Source of the DNA: Streptomyces europaeiscabiei
GTDB lineage: Bacteria > Actinomycetota > Actinomycetes > Streptomycetales > Streptomycetaceae
Direction of reading: 5' to 3'
Length of the DNA: 64,000 bases
NCBI RefSeq assembly: GCF_036346855.1
Contig: NZ_CP107842.1
Coordinates: 1-64,000, forward strand
Position 1 is the first letter of the stretch, and the number at the start of each line of letters is the position of its first letter. The notes below the pieces were generated by a model. That model was given only the letters and a program-made list of their open reading frames with translations, searched no databases and was not told the origin of the DNA. The translations under genes and the position numbers were made by a program. This document shows positions 30,978 through 39,322 of the stretch, piece by piece.

Positions 30978-32102
30978 GTGACTTCACCTGCCCTCGAATC
31001 ACCCGATATGCCGGGGAAGGTGGTTGCCCGCTCGCCCCGGACGACGCTCGCCACGCTGCGGCGTGACCCGCGCGACCTGTGGCCGGAGCACGCGCGGAAG
31101 TTGTACGACTTCCTCGTCTCCGTGTACGGCGAGGACGACGCGCTGCCGACGCTCGGGGCCGGGTGGGTCGCCCACCAGCGCTCGGTGAACACTCAGCGCG
31201 CGTACGCCCGGGGCTTCCGGGTCTTCGAGGAGTTCGCCCGGGACCACGGCACGCACCCGCTGCAAGTGAAGTTCATGCTGGCCGACACCTTCGCCAAGTA
31301 CCTTGAGACGACTCCCACCTGGGTGCGGGTCAAGGGCGGCCGGCGCGGCGACATGACCCGCACCGGGAAGCCGTACTCGGACGCCTCGCGGGCGAACGCG
31401 CTGTCGTCGGCGTCCAGCTTCTTCGCGTACCTGGACGTGGTCAGCGACGAACCGCTGAAGAACCCGTTCGACGCCGTGCAGCGCCCGGTCATCGACCCGG
31501 ACTTCTCCCCGACTGAGGGATACACCGAGCAGCAGTGGGTCGAGCTGCTCGTCACCGCCCGGGACCACCACCGGATCTCCGCGTACCGCAAGCGGGCGTA
31601 CGCGCTGCTGCTTATCCTCTACACCTGCTGCCTGCGCATCGACTCCCTGCTCACCGCGCGGGTCGAGCACCTGGGCTACGACAGGGGGCACCACGTGCTG
31701 TGGGTGAAGGTGAAGGGCGGCGGCAAGAAGAAGAAGCCGATCCCGCCCATCGCGTGGGACGCGCTGCAGGACTACCTCGACGGCCGCAGCAGCGGCTGGC
31801 TGTTCGAGACGGCGACCGGCGGCCAGCTCGACGAACCAGCCGTGTGGCGGCTGCTGCGCTCCCTGGCGAAGCGGGCCGGGCTCGGCGAGATCAACCACCC
31901 GCCGCACGGGGTCAAGGTAGACGCCATCACCCACGCCCTGGCCAAGAAGGACGCACGCCCGGACAAGATCCAGCGCTGGGCCGACCACAAGGACAGCCGC
32001 ACCACACAGCGCTACAACCGGCGCAAGGAACTGCTCGACGACAGCCCCGGCTACGCCCTCGCCACCGACGTCGCCAGCGCCCTGGAGCACGGCGAGACCT
32101 GA
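30978..32102 (+). CDS. Tyrosine recombinase/integrase (374 aa)
   Basis: The GTG start at 30978 follows GAGGAGG. SAM-like N-terminus (AYARGFRVFEEFARDHGTHP) and catalytic domain: LRIDSLLTARVEHL (box I Arg), VKGGGKKKKPI (Lys hairpin) and THALAKKDARPDKIQRWADH with RTTQRYNRRKE (His and Tyr). The segment before that has PHGVKVDAI, where box II normally reads HxxR, so Arg is replaced by Lys, a deviation that might affect strand cleavage. Most likely it mobilises an integrated element here. The gene is followed by a cobalamin riboswitch and a degenerate copy of its own C-terminus. Confidence 0.85.
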   Translation: MTSPALESPDMPGKVVARSPRTTLATLRRDPRDLWPEHARKLYDFLVSVYGEDDALPTLGAGWVAHQRSVNTQRAYARGFRVFEEFARDHGTHPLQVKFMLADTFAKYLETTPTWVRVKGGRRGDMTRTGKPYSDASRANALSSASSFFAYLDVVSDEPLKNPFDAVQRPVIDPDFSPTEGYTEQQWVELLVTARDHHRISAYRKRAYALLLILYTCCLRIDSLLTARVEHLGYDRGHHVLWVKVKGGGKKKKPIPPIAWDALQDYLDGRSSGWLFETATGGQLDEPAVWRLLRSLAKRAGLGEINHPPHGVKVDAITHALAKKDARPDKIQRWADHKDSRTTQRYNRRKELLDDSPGYALATDVASALEHGET

Positions 32103-32134
32103 CCGCCCCGGCGAGTGAGTTCCGTGGCCAACTC

Positions 32135-32250
32135 CGCTGCGGGGGTAGACTTACGGCGAGCAGTAGCAGGGGAATCCGGTGCGAGTCCGGAACTGTCCCG
32201 CAACGGTGAATCTCCTGTAGGGGAGTAGTCCGAACACCTGCCTGCCCGAA
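32135..32250 (+). ncRNA. Cobalamin riboswitch
   Basis: The core is textbook for this class: GGGGAATCCGGTGCGAGTCC at 32169-32188, then ACTGTCCCGCAACGGTGA at 32192-32209, a stem (TCTCCTGTAGGGGAG) and GTCCGAACACCTGCC at 32229-32243. Cobalamin riboswitches sense adenosyl- or methylcobalamin and usually control transport or synthesis genes by termination. Here it is followed by an intrinsic terminator and a small membrane gene, with no B12-related gene, so its original target may have been lost. Confidence 0.92.
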
Positions 32251-32313
32251 CGCCCCCGGCATTTCGTCGGGGCCTTCGGCAGGGCACCGGGACACCGTAC
32301 GCACAGACCTGAT

Positions 32314-32343
32314 GCCCAACTCGAAAATGAGTTGGGCTTCTTT
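32314..32343 (+). terminator. Intrinsic terminator (riboswitch expression platform)
   Basis: GCCCAACTC and GAGTTGGGC flank a 6-nt loop and are followed by TTCTTT. The location 60 nt past the riboswitch fits a ligand-controlled termination step. Confidence 0.85.
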
Positions 32344-32441
32344 GCTGTCAGGCAGCCCACTTCTCCGCCGAAGGGCTGGAGTCCGACGACCGCGGACTCC
32401 TCACCTGGGCCGAACTCCGGCTCGCGAGCGGGAGACCGACT

Positions 32442-32696
32442 TTGACCGTGCACATCGACCCCGTCGGCGGCGTCCTCCTGGTGGTGGCGTACGTCGTGGG
32501 CCACCTCGTTTACAAGCACACCCGGACCGGTCCGACGAGCAAGGGCGACGTCGTCGGCGCGATCGGCTCTGGCACCGCGGTGGCGACCGTGTTGCTGCTC
32601 GTCCTCAGCGGCGGCACCCCGGTGGCGCAGACCCCCGCGCCGACCGGGGACGGGACTCCGTCGATACCGACGTCGTCCGTCGTCCCTGGTCCGTGA
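32442..32696 (+). CDS. Small membrane protein (84 aa) downstream of riboswitch
   Basis: TTG start at 32442 with GGGAG 7 nt upstream; GTG at 32448 is alternative. Hydrophobic stretches (GGVLLVVAYVVGHLVY and GSGTAVATVLLLVLSGG) make two membrane helices, then a Thr/Pro-rich tail. It resembles small membrane proteins of Streptomyces mobile elements; no link to cobalamin is visible. It is the first gene after the riboswitch terminator but may be coincidental. Confidence 0.5.
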   Translation: MTVHIDPVGGVLLVVAYVVGHLVYKHTRTGPTSKGDVVGAIGSGTAVATVLLLVLSGGTPVAQTPAPTGDGTPSIPTSSVVPGP

Positions 32697-32779
32697 TGCG
32701 GCGGCATCCTGGCGTACGTGATCATCTGCGCTGCTGTCAGCGTCTTCCCTGTACCCGCTGCACACGAGCGCGGTTCTGG

Positions 32780-32980
32780 TTCTACGGCACCAAGGGCGAC
32801 GCCATCACTCACGCCCTGGCAAGGCCGGACGCCCGCCCCGACAAGGTCCAGCGCTGGGCCGACCACAGGGGCTCCCGAACCACGCAGCGCTCCAACCAGC
32901 GCAAGGAGCTGCTGGACGACAGTCCCGGCTACGGCCTCGCCGCCGATGTCGCCGGCGCACTGGAGCACGGGGGCACCTGA
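32780..32980 (+). pseudogene. Degenerate C-terminal copy of the tyrosine recombinase
   Basis: The frame around 32780-32980 reads DAITHALARPDARPDKVQRW and RTTQRSNQRKELLDDSPGYG, matching the 3-prime end of the recombinase at 30978-32102. The active Tyr is replaced by Ser (QRSN for QRYN), and no N-terminal part is present. The two copies lie about 880 bp apart with the riboswitch and the small membrane gene between. This is a partial duplication of the integrase end. Confidence 0.75.
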
Positions 32981-33103
32981 TCGCTCCCTATGTCCTGGAT
33001 ATGTGAGCGGTGACGGTTACGTACAAGCCCAGTGTTCGGCGTGCCTGCCTCGCTGGCGCTGCTTGCCGCTGTAGTGCTGGTGCCGATCCTTCCTGGTCCG
33101 TCC

Positions 33104-33450
33104 CTACTCGGACCCCAAGTCCACGTTTCCACCGGAAAACTCTGCCCTGGCGAAGTCGACAGTGCGGCCGGAGAACCCTGCCTAGAGAAGGAGACGCGGC
33201 CACCAGAGGACGTCGCCTCACTGAAGTACACGTGCCGGTCGGAGAACTCCGCCCTGGCGAAGGAGACAGCGTCGGCCAGTTCGTACGCGGCGGCCTGCTC
33301 GACGTCCCCGGCAACCACGGCGCGCAGGGCCATCGCCGTAGTAGCCGCACGGTGGCGTCCGCCGGCTCTCTCGCCCATTGCGAGTTGTTGCTTCCAACCG
33401 GCCAACACACATGTAGCGCCCAGCGTGGGGCACGGAGCGCCACCCACCTT
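33104..33450 (-). pseudogene. Remnant of a short-repeat (FSGG-type) protein
   Basis: On the minus strand a frame reads AMALRAVVAGDVEQAAAYEL, SFARAEFSDRHVYFSEATSS and, after a frameshift near 33180, VDFARAEFSGGNVDLGSE then TAG at 33104. It is the same repeat style as the gene at 61260-62963. No start, and a shifted frame, indicate decay. Confidence 0.55.
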
Positions 33451-33483
33451 CTGTAACCCTAGAAATCCAAGGGTTTCCAAGAC

Positions 33484-33512
33484 TTGCTAGGGTCTTCCGG
33501 GGCGGCTAACCT
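33484..33512 (+). promoter_or_regulatory. SigA-type promoter
   Basis: TTGCTA, 17 nt, TAACCT. The -10 box ends 6 bp before the ATG at 33519, so the transcript would be leaderless or nearly so. Confidence 0.6.
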
Positions 33513-33518
33513 GACGAC

Positions 33519-34010
33519 ATGACAGACACCGCGACCACCAACCGCTGCTACTGCGGCTGCCAGACCGCCATCGGCTACGGACGCACCTTCGCCGCCGGTC
33601 ATGACAAGATCGCCGAAGCCGCCTACCTCGCCGTCCACCACAACGGCTCCGTCGCCGAACTCCTCAAGAGCCAGGGCTACGGCCCCGACAACCCCGTCAC
33701 GGACGCAGCTGTCGAAGCGGGCGCCTGGAAGAAGTGCGACCACTGCAACTACAAGGGCGCCCCTGAAAGCATCCGCAACCACATGGCCAAGGTGCAGAAG
33801 GCTGAGGCCACCCAGCGAGAGTCCCTGGAGAAGTCCGTTCGCGCGCTCGGCGGAACCTGGGACCCGAGCCGCGGAATGCAGACCCTGCGAGACGCTGGTT
33901 ACCACCCCTCCGAGAAGTACATCCGAGAGGTGTACCGACGACTGGCGGACAGTGGCCTGCTGGAGAAGGTGGATGAGCACCGGGCCATCTATTTCGTCAT
34001 CGAGAAGTAG
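33519..34010 (+). CDS. Hypothetical protein (163 aa) with N-terminal zinc motif
   Basis: ATG 33519, directly behind the promoter. N-terminal CYCGCQTAIGYGRTFAAGHD and central CDHCNYKGAPESIRNHMAK both carry Cys/His pairs for zinc; the second resembles a C2H2-like finger (CxxC, then H). The C-terminal third is helical and likely wHTH-like (ALGGTWDPSRGMQTLRDAGY). A nucleic-acid-binding role is plausible. The gene ends 11 bp before a 32-bp perfect hairpin. Confidence 0.6.
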   Translation: MTDTATTNRCYCGCQTAIGYGRTFAAGHDKIAEAAYLAVHHNGSVAELLKSQGYGPDNPVTDAAVEAGAWKKCDHCNYKGAPESIRNHMAKVQKAEATQRESLEKSVRALGGTWDPSRGMQTLRDAGYHPSEKYIREVYRRLADSGLLEKVDEHRAIYFVIEK

Positions 34011-34021
34011 GGCTAGCAAGT

Positions 34022-34091
34022 GGGCCCTGTGCTCGTGAAGATCCGGCCAGGGGACACACCCCCTGGCCGGATCTTCACGAGCACAGGGCCC
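34022..34091. terminator. 32-bp perfect inverted repeat between convergent genes
   Basis: Bases 34022-34053 and 34060-34091 are exact inverts with a 6-nt loop ACACAC, flanked on each side by CAAGTG (34017-34022 and 34094-34099). It sits between the convergent genes ending at 34010 and 34093, so bidirectional termination is likely. It is unusually long and perfect for a terminator. Confidence 0.6.
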
Positions 34092-34092
34092 G

Positions 34093-34362
34093 TCAAGTGA
34101 AACGGCCGAGTCGGGTCTGGGAGTCGGTGGCCGCGACCGTCGTCGACATGGCGTCGGGATTCGGCCTCCCCGGGAGCACCCGACGCGCGTGTACGCCAAC
34201 TCCTCTGCGGATGTTGTAGATTTGCCCGCAAAGCGCGAGAAGCAGGCCGGTATCTGTGTCCAGTGACAGCCGTTCCTGCGGGGGCTCAAAAAAAAAGCCC
34301 TGTGATTGACGCTTCGTCACAATGTCGTCGTGGGGCTCCCCGTAGAGATCGGGCCTGGTCAA
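34093..34362 (-). CDS. Hypothetical protein (89 aa)
   Basis: ATG 34362 starts MTRPDLYGEPHDDIVTKRQS. A nine-base T run within the coding strand is notable (GFFFEPPQERLSLDTDTGLL). Basic, no membrane segment. The stop lies 2 bp from the 32-bp hairpin, which supports it as a real, convergent gene. Confidence 0.5.
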   Translation of the reverse strand: MTRPDLYGEPHDDIVTKRQSQGFFFEPPQERLSLDTDTGLLLALCGQIYNIRRGVGVHARRVLPGRPNPDAMSTTVAATDSQTRLGRFT

Positions 34363-34398
34363 CCACGTCGACTAGGTCCACGGACATAAGGGCCTCCG

Positions 34399-34752
34399 TT
34401 GAACCTGTACACCGCTTCGTCACCCCTGACCGCGCAGCTGGGTGTCGAGGAGCCGGGGAGCGTTGCGCCGCTCTTCGAGGCGTCGCTCGCCGAGTTCCTC
34501 GGTGGGCTGGCCGTCATCGTCGTCGTGGGCGTCGTGACCTGGGCGATCCGCCGGCGTCGGCAGGGGGTGCGCCGCTACACCCTGCTCAACAGCACGGACG
34601 CGGACGGCAACCCGGTCCTTCACGTCACCACGCGGCGGGCGGGCACCGTCATCCGGCGCGACGTCGGCCGCGGGCCGGAGCGTTTCGAGCTGACCAGCAC
34701 CCCGATGGGTGACGGCACCTACGTCGCGGAGCCGCTCGACCGCTACGTCTGA
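34399..34752 (+). CDS. Small membrane protein (117 aa)
   Basis: TTG start at 34399 with AGGG 6 nt upstream. A single membrane helix (EFLGGLAVIVVVGVVTWAIR) follows a 30-residue N-terminus, then a basic soluble C-terminal domain (RRRQGVRRYTLLNSTDADGN) with beta strands. Unknown role; divergent side faces the recombinase region. Confidence 0.5.
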   Translation: MNLYTASSPLTAQLGVEEPGSVAPLFEASLAEFLGGLAVIVVVGVVTWAIRRRRQGVRRYTLLNSTDADGNPVLHVTTRRAGTVIRRDVGRGPERFELTSTPMGDGTYVAEPLDRYV

Positions 34753-34838
34753 CCGCCGCTCCCGCGCGCGACCGGCGGCCAGCACACGGCAGGGCCCGGA
34801 CGGGGCGATCCCGTCCGGGCCCTGCCCGGCACGCCGTC

Positions 34839-35933
34839 CTACAGCACCCTGACCAGGGCGTTCTCCTCCCAGCCGTCGCCGTCCTCGAAGTAGCCCTCCA
34901 TGGCGGCGGAGTTGTCGGCCCATCCGCCCTGCTTGGCGATGACCTTGCGGTCGTTGCCGGCGCGTTTGGAGCTGGTGGCCAGTCCTCGGCGCGGGGAGTG
35001 CCCGGTGGGCCGGAAGTCCAGCTCGGCCCACTTGCCCAGCCGGGTGATGACGTCGCCGATGGTCTCGGGGTCGAGTCCGCCGTCCATGACGGTGTGCCAC
35101 CGGTTGTGCAGCGGCTTGTACGCGAAGTCGTCGGAGTCGTCCAGCGCGGCCTCCGCCTTCCAGGCCCGCCACGCGCGCACCGGGCAGCTGCTCGGCCTGG
35201 AGCCGAACGGCACCTTCACCTTCCTCGGCTTGATCTTCGACACACGCACGTCGACCTCCATGCCGTGCTCGGTGACGACGAAGTCACGTACCCGCAGGAA
35301 GGCGACCTCGTGCTCGCGCCCGGCGATGGCGAAGCAGGTCAGCCCGATGGAACGGTCGCGGATGCCCAGGCGGTTGTCGGGTGCGGCGACCACGGTGGCG
35401 CGCAGGTGCTCGGCGAGCAGCGCGGGCGCCGGTCCCCGGCCCCGGGTCTCCTTGGTCTTCTGCATCTCCTTCACCTTGGCCTTGAGCACCCGGCGGGCGC
35501 GGGCGGCCACGGTCTTGTCGAGGACCAGGCGGTGGTCGGTGCGGCCGGTGACCACCACGCCGGACAGACGGCGGTCGATGGTCGAGGGCGCGGTGAAGGT
35601 GCCCTTCTTCCAACCGGGCTGCCACCACAGCCACTCGACGAACGCGGTCAGCGACCCGGGCGTGATGGCGGTGACGGGCAGTTCGAGCAGCGCGCAGAAC
35701 TCTTCCCACTGCTTCCAGTCGGCGGCGTAGGAGTCGGTGGTGTTCTGCGGCCGGAGGTTCTTCTCGTGCTGGGCGGATCGCTCCTCCAGCTCCTGCAGCT
35801 TGGCGAGCACGTCGGGGGTGAACGCCGCGGTGTCCGGCGCCGCGGTGGTGCCCGCCGGTCCGGCCGACGCCGGCAGCACCAGCGAGGGGGTCACAACGCG
35901 GCGAACATCCGTACTCGTCTCGGTCTGCTCCAT
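34839..35933 (-). CDS. Tyrosine recombinase A (364 aa)
   Basis: ATG 35933 begins MEQTETSTDVRRVV. Catalytic residues are visible: the Arg-bearing AIAGREHEVAFLRVRDF (box I), the conserved Lys region, HSPRRGLATSSKRAG (box II HxxR), GGWADN (Trp) and EGYFED (Tyr). It shares the C-terminal EENALVRVL-type end with the recombinase at 38126, so the two are paralogues. Intact and probably functional. It is divergent to the kinase gene. Confidence 0.88.
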   Translation of the reverse strand: MEQTETSTDVRRVVTPSLVLPASAGPAGTTAAPDTAAFTPDVLAKLQELEERSAQHEKNLRPQNTTDSYAADWKQWEEFCALLELPVTAITPGSLTAFVEWLWWQPGWKKGTFTAPSTIDRRLSGVVVTGRTDHRLVLDKTVAARARRVLKAKVKEMQKTKETRGRGPAPALLAEHLRATVVAAPDNRLGIRDRSIGLTCFAIAGREHEVAFLRVRDFVVTEHGMEVDVRVSKIKPRKVKVPFGSRPSSCPVRAWRAWKAEAALDDSDDFAYKPLHNRWHTVMDGGLDPETIGDVITRLGKWAELDFRPTGHSPRRGLATSSKRAGNDRKVIAKQGGWADNSAAMEGYFEDGDGWEENALVRVL

Positions 35934-36147
35934 GACGTCCCGTCACGCACCTTTGTTCGTAGCGCTGTTTGTCGCATCTGGGTCACGCATATGTGAGCAG
36001 GCAGGTGCCTGGTGCTCGACGCAGTACCTCCCGCATGTGTGCCAGGTCCGGAACGATGCGCGTGACGATGGCGAGCACCGTGGATTCTCCATTTCACTGG
36101 AGATCTGTACGGGAGAATGCGCGCAGTTCTTGGAAGTGGGGGAGCCG

Positions 36148-38076
36148 GTGGCGCAGCGGGTGATCGCGGGCAGGTATGAGCTGCAGCAGTTGCTGGGCCG
36201 GGGCGGGATGGGGGAGGTGTGGGCGGCCCGCGACGGCGTGATGGAGCGTTGCGTGGCGGTCAAGTTGCTCCAGCCCCATCTGGGAACGGCCGAGGGTGAG
36301 GAACTGTTCTTCCGGGAGGCCCGCACGGCGGGGGCGTTGAGTCATCCGGGGGTCGTCACCGTCCACGATCTCGGGCGGGACGGCGACGGCACGCTCTACC
36401 TGGTGATGGAGAACGTTCCCGGCCGGAACTTGGGAGTTGTGCTGAAAGACGGCCTGCCACCGGTCGCGGACGCCCTGGCGTGGACCGCGCAGGTCGCCGA
36501 CGCGCTGCAGGCCGCGCACTCCGCTCGGATCCTGCACCGTGACCTCAAGCCCGCCAACCTGATGCTCACCCCGGCAGGCAGCGTGAAGATCCTCGACTTC
36601 GGAATCGCCCGCTACATCTCCACCCTGACCGGTGCCACCCGCGCCATCGGCACGGTCGCCTACATGCCGCCTGAGCGGCTTATGGGCAAGGTCGGCGACG
36701 CCCGCGGGGACCTGTACGCGCTGGGCTGCGTGCTGTACGAGCTGCTGACCGGCCGCACCCCGTTCGGCGACCTCGACACCCCAGCAGCTCTGGCGTACGC
36801 CCATGTACACACCCCGTCTGCACCGCCCTCCAGCCACCGCCCGGACCTGTCGCCCCACCTCGACGCACTGCTGGCCGAACTCCTTGCCAAGCAACCGGGC
36901 GACCGGCCCGCCAGTGCCACCGATGTCCGTGACCGCCTCAGCCACCCACCCGCGTCCTCGCCTCCCGGACCACCGTCGGCCCTGCGGGCAGATCCCAGCC
37001 ACCGGCTTGTCGGCGCCGCCACCGGCGGCCTCTGGCCCCCACCCACCCGGCTCGCCATGACGAAGCCCTCCCACCAGCCCTGGATATACACCACCGGCGA
37101 CTGGGTCCGTTCGTCGCCAGCGGTCGTGGACGGCACCGTCTACATCGGCAGCGACGGCAAGGTGTACGCGCTGGACGCAGCCACCGGCACCCCCCGCTGG
37201 ACCCACACCACCAGCGACAGCGCCTGGACGCATATCCTCACCGCCCTATGGACCGCTTCGTCGCCGGCGGTGGTGGACGGCACCGTCTACATCGGCAGCA
37301 ACGACCACAAGGTGTACGCGCTCGACGCGGCCACCGGCACCCCCCGCTGGACACACACCGCCAGCGGCTGGCTCTATTCGTCGCCGGCGGTGGTGGACGG
37401 CACCGTCTACATCGGCAGCAGCGACGGCAAGGTGTACGCGCTGGACGCAGCCACCGGCACCCCCCGCTGGACACACACCACCGGCCGCGCGGTCCGTCCG
37501 TCGCCGGCGGTGGTGGACGGCACCGTCTACATCGGCAGCGACGACGAGAAGGTGTACGCGCTGGACGCAGCCACCGGCACCCCCCGCTGGACACACACCA
37601 CCAGCGGCTGGATCCATTCGTCGCCGGCGGTGGTGGACGGCACCGTCTACATCGGCAGCAACGACCACAAGGTGTACGCGCTCGACGCGGCCACCGGCAC
37701 CCCCCGCTGGACACACACCACCAGCGGCTGGATCCATTCGTCGCCGGCGGTGGTGGACGGCACCGTCTACATCGGCAGCAACGACCACAAGGTGTACGCG
37801 CTCGACGCGGCCACCGGCACCCCCCGCTGGACACACACCACCGGCAACGCCGTCCAGTCGTCGCCGGCAGTGGTGGACGGCACCGTCTACATCGGCAGCA
37901 ACGACCACAAGGTGTACGCGCTCGACGCGGCCACCGGCACCCCCCGCTGGACACACACCACCGGCAACGCCGTCCAGTCGTCGCCGGCAGTGGTGGGCGG
38001 CACCGTCTACATCGGCAGCAACGACCACAAGGTGTACGCGCTCGACGCGGCCACCGGTCAGAACGGTGCCCCATGA
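36148..38076 (+). CDS. Ser/Thr protein kinase with PQQ-type beta-propeller repeats
   Basis: GTG 36148 follows GGGGGAG. Hanks-type kinase domain: GRGGMGEVW, VAVKLL (K39), HRDLKPAN (130-137) and DFG (150-152), ending near residue 275, then a Pro-rich linker and no membrane helix. From residue about 320 eight 40-residue units of the form SSPAVVDGTVYIGS...DAATGTPRWTHTT form a PQQ-like blade set; seven are exact 120-nt units. The near-identical repeats suggest recent expansion or gene conversion. It probably phosphorylates a host protein after sensing via the propeller; unlike PknB it lacks a membrane anchor. It lies between two tyrosine recombinases. Confidence 0.9.
   Translation: MAQRVIAGRYELQQLLGRGGMGEVWAARDGVMERCVAVKLLQPHLGTAEGEELFFREARTAGALSHPGVVTVHDLGRDGDGTLYLVMENVPGRNLGVVLKDGLPPVADALAWTAQVADALQAAHSARILHRDLKPANLMLTPAGSVKILDFGIARYISTLTGATRAIGTVAYMPPERLMGKVGDARGDLYALGCVLYELLTGRTPFGDLDTPAALAYAHVHTPSAPPSSHRPDLSPHLDALLAELLAKQPGDRPASATDVRDRLSHPPASSPPGPPSALRADPSHRLVGAATGGLWPPPTRLAMTKPSHQPWIYTTGDWVRSSPAVVDGTVYIGSDGKVYALDAATGTPRWTHTTSDSAWTHILTALWTASSPAVVDGTVYIGSNDHKVYALDAATGTPRWTHTASGWLYSSPAVVDGTVYIGSSDGKVYALDAATGTPRWTHTTGRAVRPSPAVVDGTVYIGSDDEKVYALDAATGTPRWTHTTSGWIHSSPAVVDGTVYIGSNDHKVYALDAATGTPRWTHTTSGWIHSSPAVVDGTVYIGSNDHKVYALDAATGTPRWTHTTGNAVQSSPAVVDGTVYIGSNDHKVYALDAATGTPRWTHTTGNAVQSSPAVVGGTVYIGSNDHKVYALDAATGQNGAP
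37261..38076 (+). repeat. Seven 120-bp tandem repeats inside the kinase gene
   Basis: The units start at 37261, 37381, 37501, 37621, 37741, 37861 and 37981 and are nearly identical; an eighth, diverged unit lies at about 37114-37260 with longer spacing. The last is cut by the gene end. Confidence 0.9.
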
Positions 38077-38125
38077 CCGAAGCAGCCGGCCGCCTGGGAG
38101 GACCCGTTCGGTGTGACAGCCCCGT

Positions 38126-39175
38126 CTACAGCACGCCGAGCAGGGCGTTGTCCTCCCACTGGTCGACGACTTCGAGGTAGCCGGCGAGGACCTTGGAGTG
38201 GGGGGCCCAGCCGCCCTGCTTGGCGATGACGATCTGGTCGTGGCCCTTGAGGCGGGAGGAGGTGGCCAGGCCGCGGCGGGGGGAGTGGCCGGTGAAGCGG
38301 ATCTCGATCCCGGCGCGTTCGCCGGCGCGGGTGACGATGTCGCCGATGGATTCGGGCTGCAGCCCGCTGTCCATGACGGTGTGCCAGCGGTTGTGCAGGC
38401 GCCGCCAGGCGTAGCTGCCGGGGTCGGTGAGATCAGCGGCCTCTTTCCACGCCTGCCACGCGCGGACCGGGCAGATCGACGGCCGGGAGCCGTAGGGGAC
38501 CGGGACGACACGGGGGCGGACCTTGGACACGCGCAGGTCGGCCTGGATGCCGCCGGGGGTCTCGGCGTAGTCGCTCACTCGGTTGAAGGCCAGTTCGTGC
38601 TCGCGGCCAGCGACAGCGAAGTGCATGAGGACCAGCGCGCGGTCGCGCACGCCCATGAGGTTGTCCGGGCAGGCGGCACTGATCTTCACCAGATGCTCGA
38701 CCAGCAGCGGCGGCGCCTGGCCCCGGCCGCGAGTCTCGCCGTTTTCCTCCATCTCCTTCACCAACTGCTTGAGCCGGTTGCGGGCAAGGCGGGCGACGCC
38801 GTCCTCCAGCCGCACGCCGTGCTCGGCGCGGGCGGTCACCACGGTGCCGGAGATCCGCCGGTCGATCGTCGACGGCGCGGTGCACGTCCCCCGGCGTCCT
38901 CCGGGCTGGGTCCACAGCCACTCGACGAACATCACCAGCGTGCCGGGAGTGACAGCGAGCACCGGCACGCCGGAGGCGGCGCAGAACTTGCTCCAGCTCG
39001 CCCAGTCCTGGGTGTAGGCGTCGCGGGTGGCTACCGGGCGGCCGTCGGCGACGGTGCGTACGGCCTGGCGGTCGATGTGTTCCAGCGCGGCCCGGGTCGC
39101 GGGGTCGTACGCCTCCGGCCGGGCCGGTGCCGCCGGGATGACGACCGGTTCAGCCGTCTTGTGACTGTCTGACAT
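38126..39175 (-). CDS. Tyrosine recombinase B (349 aa)
   Basis: ATG 39175 starts MSDSHKTAEPVV. Paralogue of the recombinase at 34839: AVAGREHELAFNRV (box I), FTGHSPRRGLATSSRLKG (box II), GGWAPHSKVLAGYLE (Trp and Tyr). N-terminal core-binding helix bundle present. Intact. Both recombinases point away from the kinase-side boundary of the same unit, so the kinase could have been delivered as part of an element with two integrases. Confidence 0.88.
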   Translation of the reverse strand: MSDSHKTAEPVVIPAAPARPEAYDPATRAALEHIDRQAVRTVADGRPVATRDAYTQDWASWSKFCAASGVPVLAVTPGTLVMFVEWLWTQPGGRRGTCTAPSTIDRRISGTVVTARAEHGVRLEDGVARLARNRLKQLVKEMEENGETRGRGQAPPLLVEHLVKISAACPDNLMGVRDRALVLMHFAVAGREHELAFNRVSDYAETPGGIQADLRVSKVRPRVVPVPYGSRPSICPVRAWQAWKEAADLTDPGSYAWRRLHNRWHTVMDSGLQPESIGDIVTRAGERAGIEIRFTGHSPRRGLATSSRLKGHDQIVIAKQGGWAPHSKVLAGYLEVVDQWEDNALLGVL

Positions 39176-39322
39176 GGTTCGCCCCGTTCACCGGATTTAC
39201 GCGCTCCGATGGAGCCTGAATATGGGGAGCTTATCCGGAGTCCATCCGACAACCGTGCTGCCGAATGTCTGGATATCAGGGACCGACCGCGAAACACACA
39301 AGTCGGTCCCTGACGCAGATCC

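Noticed and set aside
35934..36147. Kinase start upstream of 36148 (long open frame from 35737)
   Set aside because: The upstream part overlaps the divergent recombinase start and lacks homology; GTG 36148 is next to GGGGGAG and the kinase begins at RVIAGRYELQQLLG.
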